A stretch of DNA of 64,000 nucleotides, from NCBI RefSeq assembly GCF_000733765.1, contig NZ_JPOG01000001.1:3544501-3608500 (forward strand), written 5' to 3'. The stretch is from Algiphilus aromaticivorans DG1253 (GTDB taxonomy: Bacteria > Pseudomonadota > Gammaproteobacteria > Nevskiales > Nevskiaceae). Positions within the stretch are counted from its first letter, which is position 1; each line of letters begins with the position of its first letter. The translations under genes were made by a program, and so were the position numbers. Shown here in pieces: positions 8,254 through 17,059 of this stretch. A model generated the notes under the pieces. The model worked only from the letters and a program-made list of their open reading frames with translations. It was not told the DNA's origin and did no database searches.

Positions 8254-9854
8254 TCAGGACGCTGAGGCCACCGGCCGCTGGGGCAACTGGTCGAAGGCGT
8301 GTTCGACGAGGCCGCTTCCGGCTCCCTCGGAGGTGTGAAAGACGGCGTCGGCGCCGGCGCGTTTGAGCAGCTCGATCTCGTCGGCGTAGTTGACCGCTGC
8401 GGCGATCTGGCCGTGAAAGCCGTCGCGCCGCAGCTGCTGTATGGCGTACAGGTTGCCGGCCCTTCCGGGCATGGTGAGCAGCACCAGGCGCACGCGGTCG
8501 TCGACAACGAGCTTGTCCCAGAAGTCGGAATCCACCCCGTCGCCCTCGACGACATTGAGCCCTTCGGCGCGCATCGCCTGCACGCGCTCCACGCGATTCT
8601 CGACGCCCAGCACGCGCATACCGTACTTGCGCGTCAGCTGCAGATAGGCGCCGTGACCGATGCGCCCCATGCCCAGCACTACCGCGTCGGCGTCGTCGAC
8701 CTGGATCGGGCTGTCGTGCGTCAGCAGTTCCCGACTCTCCAGGCGCCGCAATCTCGGCGCGAAGCGGCGATAGATGGTTTCCGACGCGCTGTTCAGCGGC
8801 GCCGCGAGGACGAAGCTCGCGGCTACCGCCAGTGCCAGTACGGTGAGCCAGTCGTTGCTCAACATGCCCTGCGCAACCGCAACGGTCCCCAGGATCAGCC
8901 CGAACTCCGAGAAATTGCTCAGACTGAGCGTTGACAGCATGCTGCTGCGCAGTCGCATGCGGAAGCGGGCGAAGATCAGCAGATAGAGCGCACTCTTGAG
9001 CGGCAGCAATGCCAGCAGCAGCAATGCCGCGCCGGCCAGCTCCCAGCGCAGCTCGGCGCCCAGGCCGAGGCCGAGGAAGAAGCAGATCAGGAAGAGCTCC
9101 TTCAGATTGAAGAGGGACTTGGCCAGCGGGGAGGCAGCTGGATGTGGTGCCAGCAGCATGCCCACGACCAGCGCGCCGAGATCACCTTTGACGCCCAGCG
9201 CCTCGAAGAGGCTGTAGCCGAGCACCAGCGCCAGTGCGATGCCGTAGAGCACTTGCAACTCGCCGTGGCCGACACGTTCGAGCAGGCGCTGCAGCAGCGG
9301 CGCCAGCGGGATGAGCAGGAAGAGGCCGAGTGCCCAGGGGCTGGGCAGTGCGCAGTGGAGGCCGCCATGAAGGCGACCGCGAAGACGTCCTGCATGACGA
9401 GCACGCCGATGGCGACGCGTCCGTAGAAGGAACCGGCCTCGCTGCGCTCTTCCAATGCCTTGACGACGAAGACCGTGCTGGAAAAGCTCAGCGCGAAGGC
9501 CAGCAGCAGCGCTTGCGCGCCTTCCAGCTCGGTCAGCAGCGGCCAGGCCAGACCGCGCGCCAGCAGCATCAGCAACAGCGCGAAGAGCAGCGTGGTTCCG
9601 GCGAGATGCATGGAGGCCGCTGCCCAAACCGGCTTCTGCAACAGGAAGCGGATGTTGAGCTTCAGCCCGATCGTGAACAGCAGCAGGGTGACACCGAGGT
9701 TGGCAAGCACCTCGAGCACGGGCGTGCTGCCGTAGCCCGCCGCATTGAGGATGAAGCCGGCCAGGAGGAAGCCGAGCAGCGGCGGCAGCCGCGCCGCGAT
9801 CGCCGCGAGGCCGCAGGCCAGCGCCACGATGACGTACACCGGCTCCAGCGCCAT
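8254..9854 (-). pseudogene. Kef-type K+/H+ antiporter with RCK domain, frameshifted
   Basis: Two overlapping reading frames together make one monovalent cation:proton antiporter-2 protein of about 532 residues. The N-terminal frame starts at 9854 (MALEPVYVIVALACGLAA) and contains the first membrane helices up to AFMAAST near 9357. The second frame then supplies the remaining helices from LPSPWALGLFLL. It ends in a TrkA-N/RCK domain with the Rossmann motif VVLGMGRIGHG. Two extra bases (TG at about 9349-9350, within an imperfect repeat GGCAGTG-CGCAGTG) cause the break; removing them restores TALPSPWAL. Intact, it would be a glutathione- or ligand-gated K+ efflux system. A sequencing or assembly error is also possible. 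Confidence 0.85.
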
Positions 9855-9905
9855 TGCGGCCTGTCGCTTGCGGTCGGTTGTTGGTCTGCTTGCTGGTGCG
9901 GGCCG

Positions 9906-10244
9906 CTAGACGGCGCCGTCGCCGGTTTCGCCGGTACGGATGCGCACGGTCTGCTCCAGCGTGCTGATGAAGATCTTGCCGTCGCCGATCTGCCCGGTTT
10001 TTGCTGCGGACTGAATCGCCTCGACGGCGCGATCGATCATGTCCTCGGGAAGCGCGACCTCCAGCTTGATCTTGGGCAGCAGGTCCACCGTGTACTCGGC
10101 GCCGCGGTACAGCTCGGTGTGCCCCTTCTGACGACCGAAGCCGCGGACTTCGGTCACCGTCATGCCCTGCACGCCGATGTCGGCCAGCGCCTCGCGCACG
10201 GCGTCGAGCTTGAAGGGCTTGATGATGGCGGTAAGCATTTTCAT
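9906..10244 (-). CDS. P-II nitrogen regulatory protein (GlnB/GlnK family)
   Basis: A protein of 112 residues, the standard P-II length. It begins MKMLTAIIKPFKLDAVREAL, has the T-loop with the uridylylated Tyr51 in YRGAEYTVDLLPK, and the C-terminal IGDGKIFI and RIRTGETG signatures. P-II trimers sense ATP/ADP and 2-oxoglutarate and control glutamine synthetase adenylylation or the ammonium channel. No amtB or glnA is adjacent, so I cannot decide between GlnB and GlnK. The next gene upstream is the fadE end, separated by a terminator-like hairpin. Confidence 0.93.
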   Translation of the reverse strand: MKMLTAIIKPFKLDAVREALADIGVQGMTVTEVRGFGRQKGHTELYRGAEYTVDLLPKIKLEVALPEDMIDRAVEAIQSAAKTGQIGDGKIFISTLEQTVRIRTGETGDGAV

Positions 10245-10315
10245 GGCGTGTTGTCCCTGACGACCTTGCAGCGAGTGTAGCAGCAGCCCACGCGGTTACC
10301 GGCTGCCATAAATGG

Positions 10316-10342
10316 ACCGGCCCGCGCGGGGGGCGGGCCGGT
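10316..10342 (-). terminator. hairpin downstream of fadE
   Basis: A perfect 10-bp stem (ACCGGCCCGC with GCGGGCCGGT) with a 7-nt loop lies 23 bp past the fadE stop. The T-tract is weak in both directions, so terminator activity is likely but not certain. Confidence 0.5.
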
Positions 10343-10364
10343 GGGTACGACTTTGGCCGAACGA

Positions 10365-12833
10365 CTAGGCCACCTGACGCTGCTCCTCTTCGACCTCTTC
10401 GTGCGAGGTCGTGCCGGCGAACTGCGCGAAGTAGGATGCCGGGAAGTCGTCGGTCTGGATGGCGTCGTAGCGCGCCGCGTCGTATTCGGCGACCAGATCG
10501 CGCTCCTCGGCCGAGAGCACACCCTTGGACACGGCGTCGGCCAGCTTCTTCTCGGGCGTGTGACCGTCCAGCTCGCCGGCGGACAGCGCCTTGAAGTACT
10601 TCAGGTAGGGCTCCTCGGCCTTGATCAGCAGCTCGAAGGTGTGCTCGATGCGACCGATGGGGTCCTCCTTGCCCCCGTTGACGTAGACCAGCTGCGTGAG
10701 CTCGTCGCGCAGGCGGCTGGGTGCCATCAGGCTCTCGGCGATTTCGCCGGTGAGCGCATCCGAGGGCTCGCGGTAGGGCCGGCCCCAGGGGAAGACCATG
10801 GTGCGCATCAGCCCGGCCATGGGCCGGCTCGGGAAGTTGGCGAAGAAGCCGTCGAAGGCCTTGTGGATTTCGGCCAGGCAGTTGTCCAGCGCCCAGCGTG
10901 CATGCGTGACGTGATCCTCGCGGCTACCGTGGTGGCGGAAGTACCAGAGCACGCCGGAGGCGATATAGAGCTGCGACAGCACGTCGCCCAGTCGTGCCGA
11001 CAGACGCTCCTTGCGCTTGAGGTCGCCACCGAGCATGCCCATGGTGACGTCTGAGACGAAGGCCAGCGAGGCACTCATGCGCTCCAGCTGCCGGTAGTAG
11101 TCGGACAGCGGGCCGGCCTCGGGGGCACGTGCCAGCTTGGCGCCGGTCAGCCCGAGGGTGAAAGCGCGCACACCGCGATTCACCGAATAGCCGATGTGCG
11201 ACCACAGCTCGCGATCGAAAGCGCTCAGGTCGTCGGCGCGCGCGGCCTCCATCTCCGGGAAGACGTGCGGATGGCAGCGGATGGCGCCCTGACCGAAGAT
11301 CATCAGGTTGCGCGTCATGATGTTGGCCCCTTCCACCGTGATGGCGATGGGGGCTGCCTTGTAGCCGGCGGCCAGATAGTTGCGCGGACCCTGCTGCACG
11401 CCCCGCCCGCTATGGATGTCCATGGCATCGATGATGATGCGGCGCATCATCTCGGTCATGTGGTACTTGGCCACGGCTGTGACGACCGACGGCGTGCAGT
11501 GATCCACGCCCGAGGCAGTGAGCAGGCGCATCGATTCCAGGGTGTAGGTTAGGCCGGCGATGCGGCCGCTGGCCTCCTGCACCCCCTCGAACTTGCCGAT
11601 GGCGAGCTTGAACTGGCGGCGGATGCGGCCATAGGCGCCCGTCATGCGATAGGCGGCCTGGCCGGCGGCGGCGGCCAGCGCCGGCAGCGAGATGCCGCGG
11701 CCTGCGGAGAGGCACTCCACGAGCATGCGCCAGCCGCCGCCGGCCTTGTCGGCGCCGCCGATGATCCAGTCGATGGGGATGAAGACGTCGCGGCCCGTCA
11801 CGGTGCCGTTCATGAAGGCGGAGCCGGGATAGTGGCGGCGGCCGACTTCCACACCCGGATGATTGGCCGGTACCAGCGCGCAGGTGATGCCGTACTCCGT
11901 CTTGGAGCGATCACCCAGCAGACCGTCCGGGTCCTCCAGCTTGAACGCCAGGCCGACAACGGTGGCGATGGGCGCCAGTGTGATCCAGCGCTTGGAGAAG
12001 TTGAGGCGGATGCCCAGCGTGCGCTGGCCGTCGATTTCGTCGTAACAGACCACCCCGTTGTCGGGCATGGCGGTGGCGTCGGAGCCGACTTCCGGGCCGG
12101 TCAGGCCGAAGCAGGGAATCTCCTTGCCGGACACGAGACCGGGCAGCCACTTCTTCTGCTGCTCGGGCGTGCCGTAGTGCACCAGCAACTCGCCCGGGCC
12201 GAGTGAGTTCGGCACCATTACCGTCACCGCCACGGCGATCGACTTGGTGGCGATCTTGGTGACCACCGCAGACTGCGCCACGGCCGAGAAGCCGAGGCCG
12301 CCGTGCTCGGCCGGGATCAGCATGGACAGGAAGCCGTTGTCGCGGATGTAGGCCATGACCGGTTCGGGCACGGCGCGTTGCTCGAACTCGATCTCCCAGT
12401 CGTCGATCATGCTGCAGAGCGTCTCGACCTCGTTCTCGAGGAATGCCTGCTCGGCTTCGGTGAGCTGGGTGGCCTGGAAATCGTGCAGCTGCTGCCAGTC
12501 CGGGCGGCCACGGAACATCTCGCCTTCCCACCAGACGTCGCCGGCCTCCAGCGCTTCGCGCTCGGTGGATGACATCTCCGGCAGCACCTTCTTGAAGGCC
12601 GCAAAGATCGGTCGCGTCGCGACTGCGGCTCGCAGCGGGCGGATCGAGAAGAAGGCGAATGCGGCGAAGACAAGGCCCAGCACGCCGAGCCCGACCGGGC
12701 CCAGGTAGCCCGTCGCGGCGGCGGCAATCAGGCTAGCGCCCAGAACGCCGGTCCAGGCGAGCAACGGTGCCCCGGTAAATGCCAGCGCCCAGGCGATGGC
12801 GACGGCGGCAAGGGTGATGATGAGAGTTGTCAT
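10365..12833 (-). CDS. fadE: acyl-CoA dehydrogenase, FadE type
   Basis: A protein of 822 residues, close to E. coli FadE (814), for the first FAD-dependent step of fatty-acid beta-oxidation. Two N-terminal hydrophobic segments (about residues 1-60) anchor it to the membrane. The dehydrogenase core carries CFGLTGPEVGSDA, KRWITLAP and the SAGRGISLPA segment, and the long FadE-specific C-terminal domain is present. I chose the ATG at 12833 because it begins directly with the membrane segment. It lies 25 bp downstream of the TetR gene on the same strand, so the two form an operon under the palindromic operators at 13528-13568. Confidence 0.93.
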   Translation of the reverse strand: MTTLIITLAAVAIAWALAFTGAPLLAWTGVLGASLIAAAATGYLGPVGLGVLGLVFAAFAFFSIRPLRAAVATRPIFAAFKKVLPEMSSTEREALEAGDVWWEGEMFRGRPDWQQLHDFQATQLTEAEQAFLENEVETLCSMIDDWEIEFEQRAVPEPVMAYIRDNGFLSMLIPAEHGGLGFSAVAQSAVVTKIATKSIAVAVTVMVPNSLGPGELLVHYGTPEQQKKWLPGLVSGKEIPCFGLTGPEVGSDATAMPDNGVVCYDEIDGQRTLGIRLNFSKRWITLAPIATVVGLAFKLEDPDGLLGDRSKTEYGITCALVPANHPGVEVGRRHYPGSAFMNGTVTGRDVFIPIDWIIGGADKAGGGWRMLVECLSAGRGISLPALAAAAGQAAYRMTGAYGRIRRQFKLAIGKFEGVQEASGRIAGLTYTLESMRLLTASGVDHCTPSVVTAVAKYHMTEMMRRIIIDAMDIHSGRGVQQGPRNYLAAGYKAAPIAITVEGANIMTRNLMIFGQGAIRCHPHVFPEMEAARADDLSAFDRELWSHIGYSVNRGVRAFTLGLTGAKLARAPEAGPLSDYYRQLERMSASLAFVSDVTMGMLGGDLKRKERLSARLGDVLSQLYIASGVLWYFRHHGSREDHVTHARWALDNCLAEIHKAFDGFFANFPSRPMAGLMRTMVFPWGRPYREPSDALTGEIAESLMAPSRLRDELTQLVYVNGGKEDPIGRIEHTFELLIKAEEPYLKYFKALSAGELDGHTPEKKLADAVSKGVLSAEERDLVAEYDAARYDAIQTDDFPASYFAQFAGTTSHEEVEEEQRQVA

Positions 12834-12858
12834 GATGATGGCACTCCGTGTAAGACGG

Positions 12859-13530
12859 TCAGACCACGGCCTGCAGCGGCGGATCCTGCTGCTGTCCGGA
12901 CGTGGATTGGTTCTTCTCCTCTCGCGCACGCGGTATCAGCGTCTCGATCATCAGACGCAGATAGTCGTTGAACTGCTCGTTTTCGGGGATGGCTTCCGGC
13001 ACATCGCGCCGGATCTGCAGATTGCCCATGAAGGTGGCGTAGGCGAAGGTCGACCAACGCCGCGCGTCGCCCTCCGGCAAACCCAACGCCCGGTAGCACT
13101 CGTAGAGATAGGCCAGGCGTCGCTCCGAGACGCGACGCACGGCCGCCTGAATGGCTGGCCGGTCGCTGGCCGCGGCCAGCGCCAGATAGAGGCGCCCCGA
13201 GCGATAGCTGGCGTTGGCGGCCTTGAAGACCCGCACGACGCGTTCGTAGGGGTCGGTGGTGTCACCGACGCGCACCATGATGTCGTCGGTTTCCTCGCGC
13301 TCCCAGCGCGTGAGGGCGGCCTCGATCAGCGCGTCGCGGTTGGCGAAGTGCCAGTAGAAGCTGCCCTTGGTTACGCCCAGGCGCCGGGCCAGCGGTTCGA
13401 TGGCCACGCATTCCAGGCCCCCGGCCGCCATCGCGTCCAGCGCGGCTGCCGCCCAGTCGTCGGCGCTGAGGCTCTGCTTGTCGGACCCGGGACCCTGCGC
13501 GTGCTTCGCTGCTGGCATTAATGGCTCCAT
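12859..13530 (-). CDS. TetR-family transcriptional regulator, likely of fatty-acid oxidation
   Basis: A protein of 223 residues. The N-terminal TetR helix-turn-helix spans about residues 22-70 (PLARRLGVTKGSFYWHFANRDALI); the rest is the helical ligand-binding domain. It is first in an operon with fadE. Two palindromes overlap its start codon and lie just upstream, as expected for autoregulation. The natural ligand is probably a fatty acid or acyl-CoA, by context only. The start may be the ATG at 13530 or at 13518. Confidence 0.88.
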   Translation of the reverse strand: MEPLMPAAKHAQGPGSDKQSLSADDWAAAALDAMAAGGLECVAIEPLARRLGVTKGSFYWHFANRDALIEAALTRWEREETDDIMVRVGDTTDPYERVVRVFKAANASYRSGRLYLALAAASDRPAIQAAVRRVSERRLAYLYECYRALGLPEGDARRWSTFAYATFMGNLQIRRDVPEAIPENEQFNDYLRLMIETLIPRAREEKNQSTSGQQQDPPLQAVV

Positions 13531-13543
13531 ACGCTTTAGTATG
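13528..13543. promoter_or_regulatory. operator palindrome 1 at the TetR gene start
   Basis: CATACG-CTTT-AGTATG is an inverted repeat: CCATAC at 13527-13532 mirrors GTATGG at 13539-13544. It overlaps the TetR gene's start codon. It shares the pattern ATAC-N6-GTAT and the first eight bases with the second palindrome. Confidence 0.7.
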
Positions 13544-13552
13544 GAGTGTAGG

Positions 13553-13568
13553 CATACGCTGCCGTATG
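13553..13568. promoter_or_regulatory. operator palindrome 2 upstream of the TetR gene
   Basis: CATACG-CTGC-CGTATG is a perfect 6-bp inverted repeat with a 4-bp spacer, centred 25 bp from palindrome 1. The pair probably binds the TetR protein as two dimers and controls tetR-fadE and possibly the divergent DUF1329 gene. Confidence 0.7.
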
Positions 13569-13604
13569 GTCAATCTCTGTTCAGCACCGGTGCGGGCGAT
13601 CAGG

Positions 13605-13634
13605 TTGATCCTGCAGTTGGCTCTTTGTTGTAAC
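13605..13634 (+). promoter_or_regulatory. possible promoter of the DUF1329 gene
   Basis: TTGATC at 13605-13610 and TGTAAC at 13629-13634 are separated by 18 bp and resemble a sigma-70 promoter (4 of 6 matches in each box). The ribosome site GGAG follows at 13674. Confidence 0.35.
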
Positions 13635-13686
13635 TGTGTGTGTGCCACGATAATCAATCGATGACTGCGAACCGGAGATAATGATC

Positions 13687-15051
13687 ATGAAGAAGCTCTT
13701 CTGGCTTGTTCCAGCGCTTGCGCTGATGACGGCGCCTGGCGCCGCCCTTGCCGGGGTGTCCGAGGAAGAGGCCGAGCGTCTGGAGGAAGGCGGCGATCTC
13801 ACGCCCTGGGGCGCCGAGAAGGCCGGCAACGAGGACGGCAGCATCCCGGCCTGGGACGGAGGCCTGACCGAGATTCCCGACTGCTATGAGGGCGAAGGCT
13901 CCTGGTATTGCAACCCCTTCCCCGATGACGAGCCTGCCTACGTCATCACCGCTGACAATGTCGACGAGTACGCGGATCTGCTGTCGGAAGGCCAGAAGGC
14001 CATGTTCGAAACCTATCCGGAAAGCTACAAGATGCCCGTCTACGAGACGCGGCGGAATTTCCGGAATCCCGAGTTCATCTATGAGGGCACGCGCCGCAAT
14101 GCCACCGAGGCCAATCTCGGCGGCGGCGGCGAAGCGCTCGAAGGCGCCATCAATGGCTATCCCTTCCCGATCCCGAAGAGCGGTCACGAAGTCATCTGGA
14201 ACCACAAGACCCGCTATCTGGGGCGCTGGGTGCAGCGCTGGAACAACCAGTTCGCGGTGACGCAGAACGGGCGCTACAACCGGGTGACGATCCGCGAGGA
14301 CGTCTATTTCCCCTACAACTTCCCCGGTAACGAGCCCGAGGATCTGGATAACGTCCTGATCTACTTCCTGCAGGTGGTGACGGAGCCGCCGCGTCTGGCG
14401 GGCACCATCACTCTGGTGCACGAGACCATGGACCAGGTGAAGGAGCCGCGGCGTGCCTGGCAGTACAACCCCGGCCAGCGCCGCCTCCGTCGTGCGCCGA
14501 ACGTGGCCTACGACAACCCGGGTACAGCTTCGGACGGTCTGCGCACGAACGACCAGACCGACACCTTCAACGGCGCGATGGATCGCTACACCTGGAAACT
14601 CGTCGGCAAGAAGGAAATGCTCGTCCCGGCCAACAGCTATCCGCTGCACAATCAGGATCTCAGCTACGACGACATCGTCACGTCGGGGCATATCAACCAG
14701 GACCACACGCGCTACGAGCGCCGCCGGGTCTGGATCGTGGACGCCGAGACGAAGCCGGGCACCACGCATATCTACAAGCGCCGGAAGTTCTATGTCGACG
14801 AGGATGGCTGGCAGATCCGCCTGGTCGATATCTACGATCGCCGCGACGAGCTGTGGCGCTTCCAGGAGGCGCACACGGTCCTCGCCTATGACAAGCCCTT
14901 CCAGGTGCCGATCGGTGAGACCATCTACGACCTGCAGAATGGGCGTTATCTGGTGCAGGCGCTGAACAACGAGCATCCGGAGAATGTGGAGCGCGAGTTC
15001 GATGCCGACTACTTCAAGCCTTCCAACGTTTCGCGCCAGGCCACCCGCTGA
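13687..15051 (+). CDS. DUF1329 family exported protein
   Basis: A protein of 454 residues with a clear signal peptide (MKKLFWLVPALALM...AALA). The mature part follows the DUF1329 pattern: LTPWGAEKAGNEDGSIPAW near the start, NGYPFPIPKSGHEVIWNH, and a Tyr/Arg-rich C-terminal half (RKFYVDEDGWQIRLVD). This family has a LolB-like lipid-binding fold, is exported, and in many gammaproteobacteria sits beside DUF1302 and lipid or hydrocarbon genes. No DUF1302 partner is present here. The ATG at 13687 is preferred over 13681 because GGAG at 13674-13677 gives 9-nt spacing. A strong terminator follows. Confidence 0.9.
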   Translation: MKKLFWLVPALALMTAPGAALAGVSEEEAERLEEGGDLTPWGAEKAGNEDGSIPAWDGGLTEIPDCYEGEGSWYCNPFPDDEPAYVITADNVDEYADLLSEGQKAMFETYPESYKMPVYETRRNFRNPEFIYEGTRRNATEANLGGGGEALEGAINGYPFPIPKSGHEVIWNHKTRYLGRWVQRWNNQFAVTQNGRYNRVTIREDVYFPYNFPGNEPEDLDNVLIYFLQVVTEPPRLAGTITLVHETMDQVKEPRRAWQYNPGQRRLRRAPNVAYDNPGTASDGLRTNDQTDTFNGAMDRYTWKLVGKKEMLVPANSYPLHNQDLSYDDIVTSGHINQDHTRYERRRVWIVDAETKPGTTHIYKRRKFYVDEDGWQIRLVDIYDRRDELWRFQEAHTVLAYDKPFQVPIGETIYDLQNGRYLVQALNNEHPENVEREFDADYFKPSNVSRQATR

Positions 15052-15080
15052 TCGCATGATCCGCGGTCGCTTGCGAATCC

Positions 15081-15107
15081 AAGGGCCCCGCTAAAGCGGG
15101 GCCCTTT
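15081..15107 (+). terminator. intrinsic terminator after the DUF1329 gene
   Basis: AAGGGCCCCGC and GCGGGGCCCTTT form a long GC-rich stem around a short TAAA loop, ending in a T-rich tail. It can also serve the convergent small gene at 15119. Confidence 0.9.
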
Positions 15108-15118
15108 CGTTTGTGGGC

Positions 15119-15328
15119 TCAGTCCTTTTTCCGCTTGCCCGAGTCCGGCGCCTTGCTCCAGGTGTTGGCGTCCTTTCTCCGATCCTCTCCGGAGCGCCGG
15201 TCATCGGTTTCGAAACGGAAGCTGTCGCGGCGGTCGCCGCCGCTCTTGCGACGATCCTTGCCCGAGCGGCGTTCCTTGATCAGGCGCTCGCCCTTGCCGG
15301 TGAGTCCTGACCGCTCGTCCTCGCTCAT
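15119..15328 (-). CDS. small highly charged protein with RSGxDRR repeats
   Basis: A 69-residue protein from the ATG at 15328 (MSEDERSGL). Nearly half the residues are charged. It contains three copies of an R-[RK]-S-G-x-D-R-R-like unit: ERRSGKDRR, KSGGDRR and DRRSGEDRR. Such units occur in short conserved proteins of unknown function and at the N-terminus of some PilZ proteins. No domain with known activity is visible, and it is probably disordered. It ends against the terminator of the convergent DUF1329 gene. Confidence 0.55.
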   Translation of the reverse strand: MSEDERSGLTGKGERLIKERRSGKDRRKSGGDRRDSFRFETDDRRSGEDRRKDANTWSKAPDSGKRKKD

Positions 15329-15422
15329 GGCGCTATCCGTTGGTGTAAGCCTTAATCCACGATACGCCTCAGTCACACCACCGCGAAAGTCGCGCCGCCA
15401 TGAAAGGGCCGCCAGAGCTTGC

Positions 15423-16472
15423 TCAGCGAGCGCTGGCGCTCGCCGCCGGTCCGAGCCCGCAGGCCTGTAGCACGCGCTTCCAGGCTGCCGCGTGGGAGCG
15501 CGATTCATGAAGGAGGCGGTTACCGAGTCCGCCCTCGGTGACCGCCCAGACCTGTGCCCGAAAGGTGGCTACGGCGGCAGGAGGTTTCGCGTCGGCAGGC
15601 CACAGTGTCTTCAGGGCTTCGTGCATGGCTTCACCTGCTCGGTCGAGCTTGGCCAGCAATGGCTGGATGTTGCCGAAATAGCGCTGCTGCAGGATCGTCT
15701 GCAACACGCGCGCCTTCGGCGTCGGTCGCTGCTGCGGGCAGAGACGCGTCGTGTCGATAGTGTCAAGCAGCGTGGTGGCTGCCGACAGGCCGGCGAGGCT
15801 GGTCTGCATGGCCTTTAACCAGGCCCCGCCGTAGCGTTGGCGCTCGAGTTGCCGATAAGCCTGCGAGAAGGCCTTATCCGCCTGCTCGCGCTTTCCCTCG
15901 AGCGCAGCTTGCACGGCTAGGACGAGCTGCTCCAGGGCGTCTCCGGGCATGCCGGCCTCGGAAGGCACCAGTGCGTCGGCCGAAGGGCTCCACCAGTCGG
16001 CCATGGCTTGGCTGCCCAAGCCGGCGTTCCATGCCCGGGCCCTCATGGCTACCGACTTCTCTTCCAGGAGCTCGTCGATGCGCGCGAGCAGACGTGCATC
16101 CTCTTTGTCCGAATGGTTCAGCGCTTCGCGGCATTGCTTTAGGCGCTGCGTGATGCGGCCGTCTATGGCCAGATGCGCGGCAGCGTCGGCGTGCCGGCCG
16201 AGGATGCTGTTGCGCTGAGCCAAAAGTTGCCCGATATCGCAGCGACTCAGGCGAAAGATTTCCAGGACGCTACCGCTGACTTCCGGCACGGGAAGTTGCC
16301 GCTCGCGGCCACGCGGATAGCGCAGCGTGTCTGTTGCGAGGGCCTCGGCGGGTGCTTCCACGCCGGTGACGCGCTCGAGGCGGGCGAGGTAGTCCGCATA
16401 GATCGATGCCACCGGATCGCGGGCACAACCCGCCAGCAGCAGCGAAGCCAGCAGAGTTGGAAGGCAGCGCAT
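15423..16472 (-). CDS. DUF3080 family lipoprotein
   Basis: A protein of 349 residues with a lipoprotein signal: MRCLPTLLASLLLAGC, acylated Cys16. The mature part matches DUF3080, a helical gammaproteobacterial family of unknown function: YLARLERVTG at the start, a LRYPRGRERQLPVPE segment, then SRCDIGQLLAQRNSILGR. It should be tethered to an envelope membrane. It starts 222 bp from the divergent DUF883 gene. Confidence 0.82.
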   Translation of the reverse strand: MRCLPTLLASLLLAGCARDPVASIYADYLARLERVTGVEAPAEALATDTLRYPRGRERQLPVPEVSGSVLEIFRLSRCDIGQLLAQRNSILGRHADAAAHLAIDGRITQRLKQCREALNHSDKEDARLLARIDELLEEKSVAMRARAWNAGLGSQAMADWWSPSADALVPSEAGMPGDALEQLVLAVQAALEGKREQADKAFSQAYRQLERQRYGGAWLKAMQTSLAGLSAATTLLDTIDTTRLCPQQRPTPKARVLQTILQQRYFGNIQPLLAKLDRAGEAMHEALKTLWPADAKPPAAVATFRAQVWAVTEGGLGNRLLHESRSHAAAWKRVLQACGLGPAASASAR

Positions 16473-16694
16473 CGCGGAATGCTAATGCAGCGCTGTCGGC
16501 CATGGCGCGCTGTCCAGCTACTCGCCGACTGCTACCGGAACTCGCCGATGCAACGAGCGATGCATGGTCGCCATCACGTCCAATGACTGGAAGACCCCGC
16601 TGCTCGCGCAGCCGTTGGGGTGTGTGCTCTGGTTCACCGGCGCTTCAGTAACCGGTCAGTAACCTGTAGTCCCAAAACACAACGGAGACGGGAC

Positions 16695-16979
16695 ATGGCC
16701 GATAGCACGACGCAGAGTCAGGAACTCGAGAAACTGAAGGCTGACATAAAGGCGGTCCGCGACGATATCTCGAAGCTGACATCGAGTCTGGCAGGCGAGG
16801 CACAGAATCGCGCCCAGGCCGGAGCGCAGAGCATGCGTGATGCCGCCGGTACGGCTCAGCAGGAGCTGCATGCAGCGAGCGAGAATCTGCAAGGCCAGAT
16901 TGCCGCGCGTCCCTATGCCAGCGTCTTCACCGCCTTCGGAGCGGGACTGCTGCTGGGCGTCATGCTGGATCGTCGCTGA
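16695..16979 (+). CDS. DUF883 (ElaB/YqjD-type) membrane-anchored protein
   Basis: A 94-residue protein. The first ~70 residues form an amphipathic coiled coil rich in Gln, Ala and Glu (ELEKLKADIKAVRDDISKLT). The last ~20 form a C-terminal membrane anchor (FTAFGAGLLLGVMLDRR). This is the layout of YqjD/ElaB, inner-membrane proteins associated with ribosomes in stationary phase in E. coli. GGAGACGGG lies before the ATG. The YqjE-like gene follows 80 bp downstream, as in the yqjD-yqjE arrangement. Confidence 0.82.
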   Translation: MADSTTQSQELEKLKADIKAVRDDISKLTSSLAGEAQNRAQAGAQSMRDAAGTAQQELHAASENLQGQIAARPYASVFTAFGAGLLLGVMLDRR

Positions 16980-17059
16980 GTGGCGCCAGGCCTGCCGCGT
17001 GCATTGCATGTGCTTGCCGCAATGCTGCGCAGACCCGAGCCGCTCTGGCCTATCGCCTC

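Noticed and set aside
9102-9627. Programmed frameshift in the Kef-type gene
   Set aside because: No slippery heptamer, stem-loop or other recoding signal is evident; a simple 2-bp slippage is more economical.
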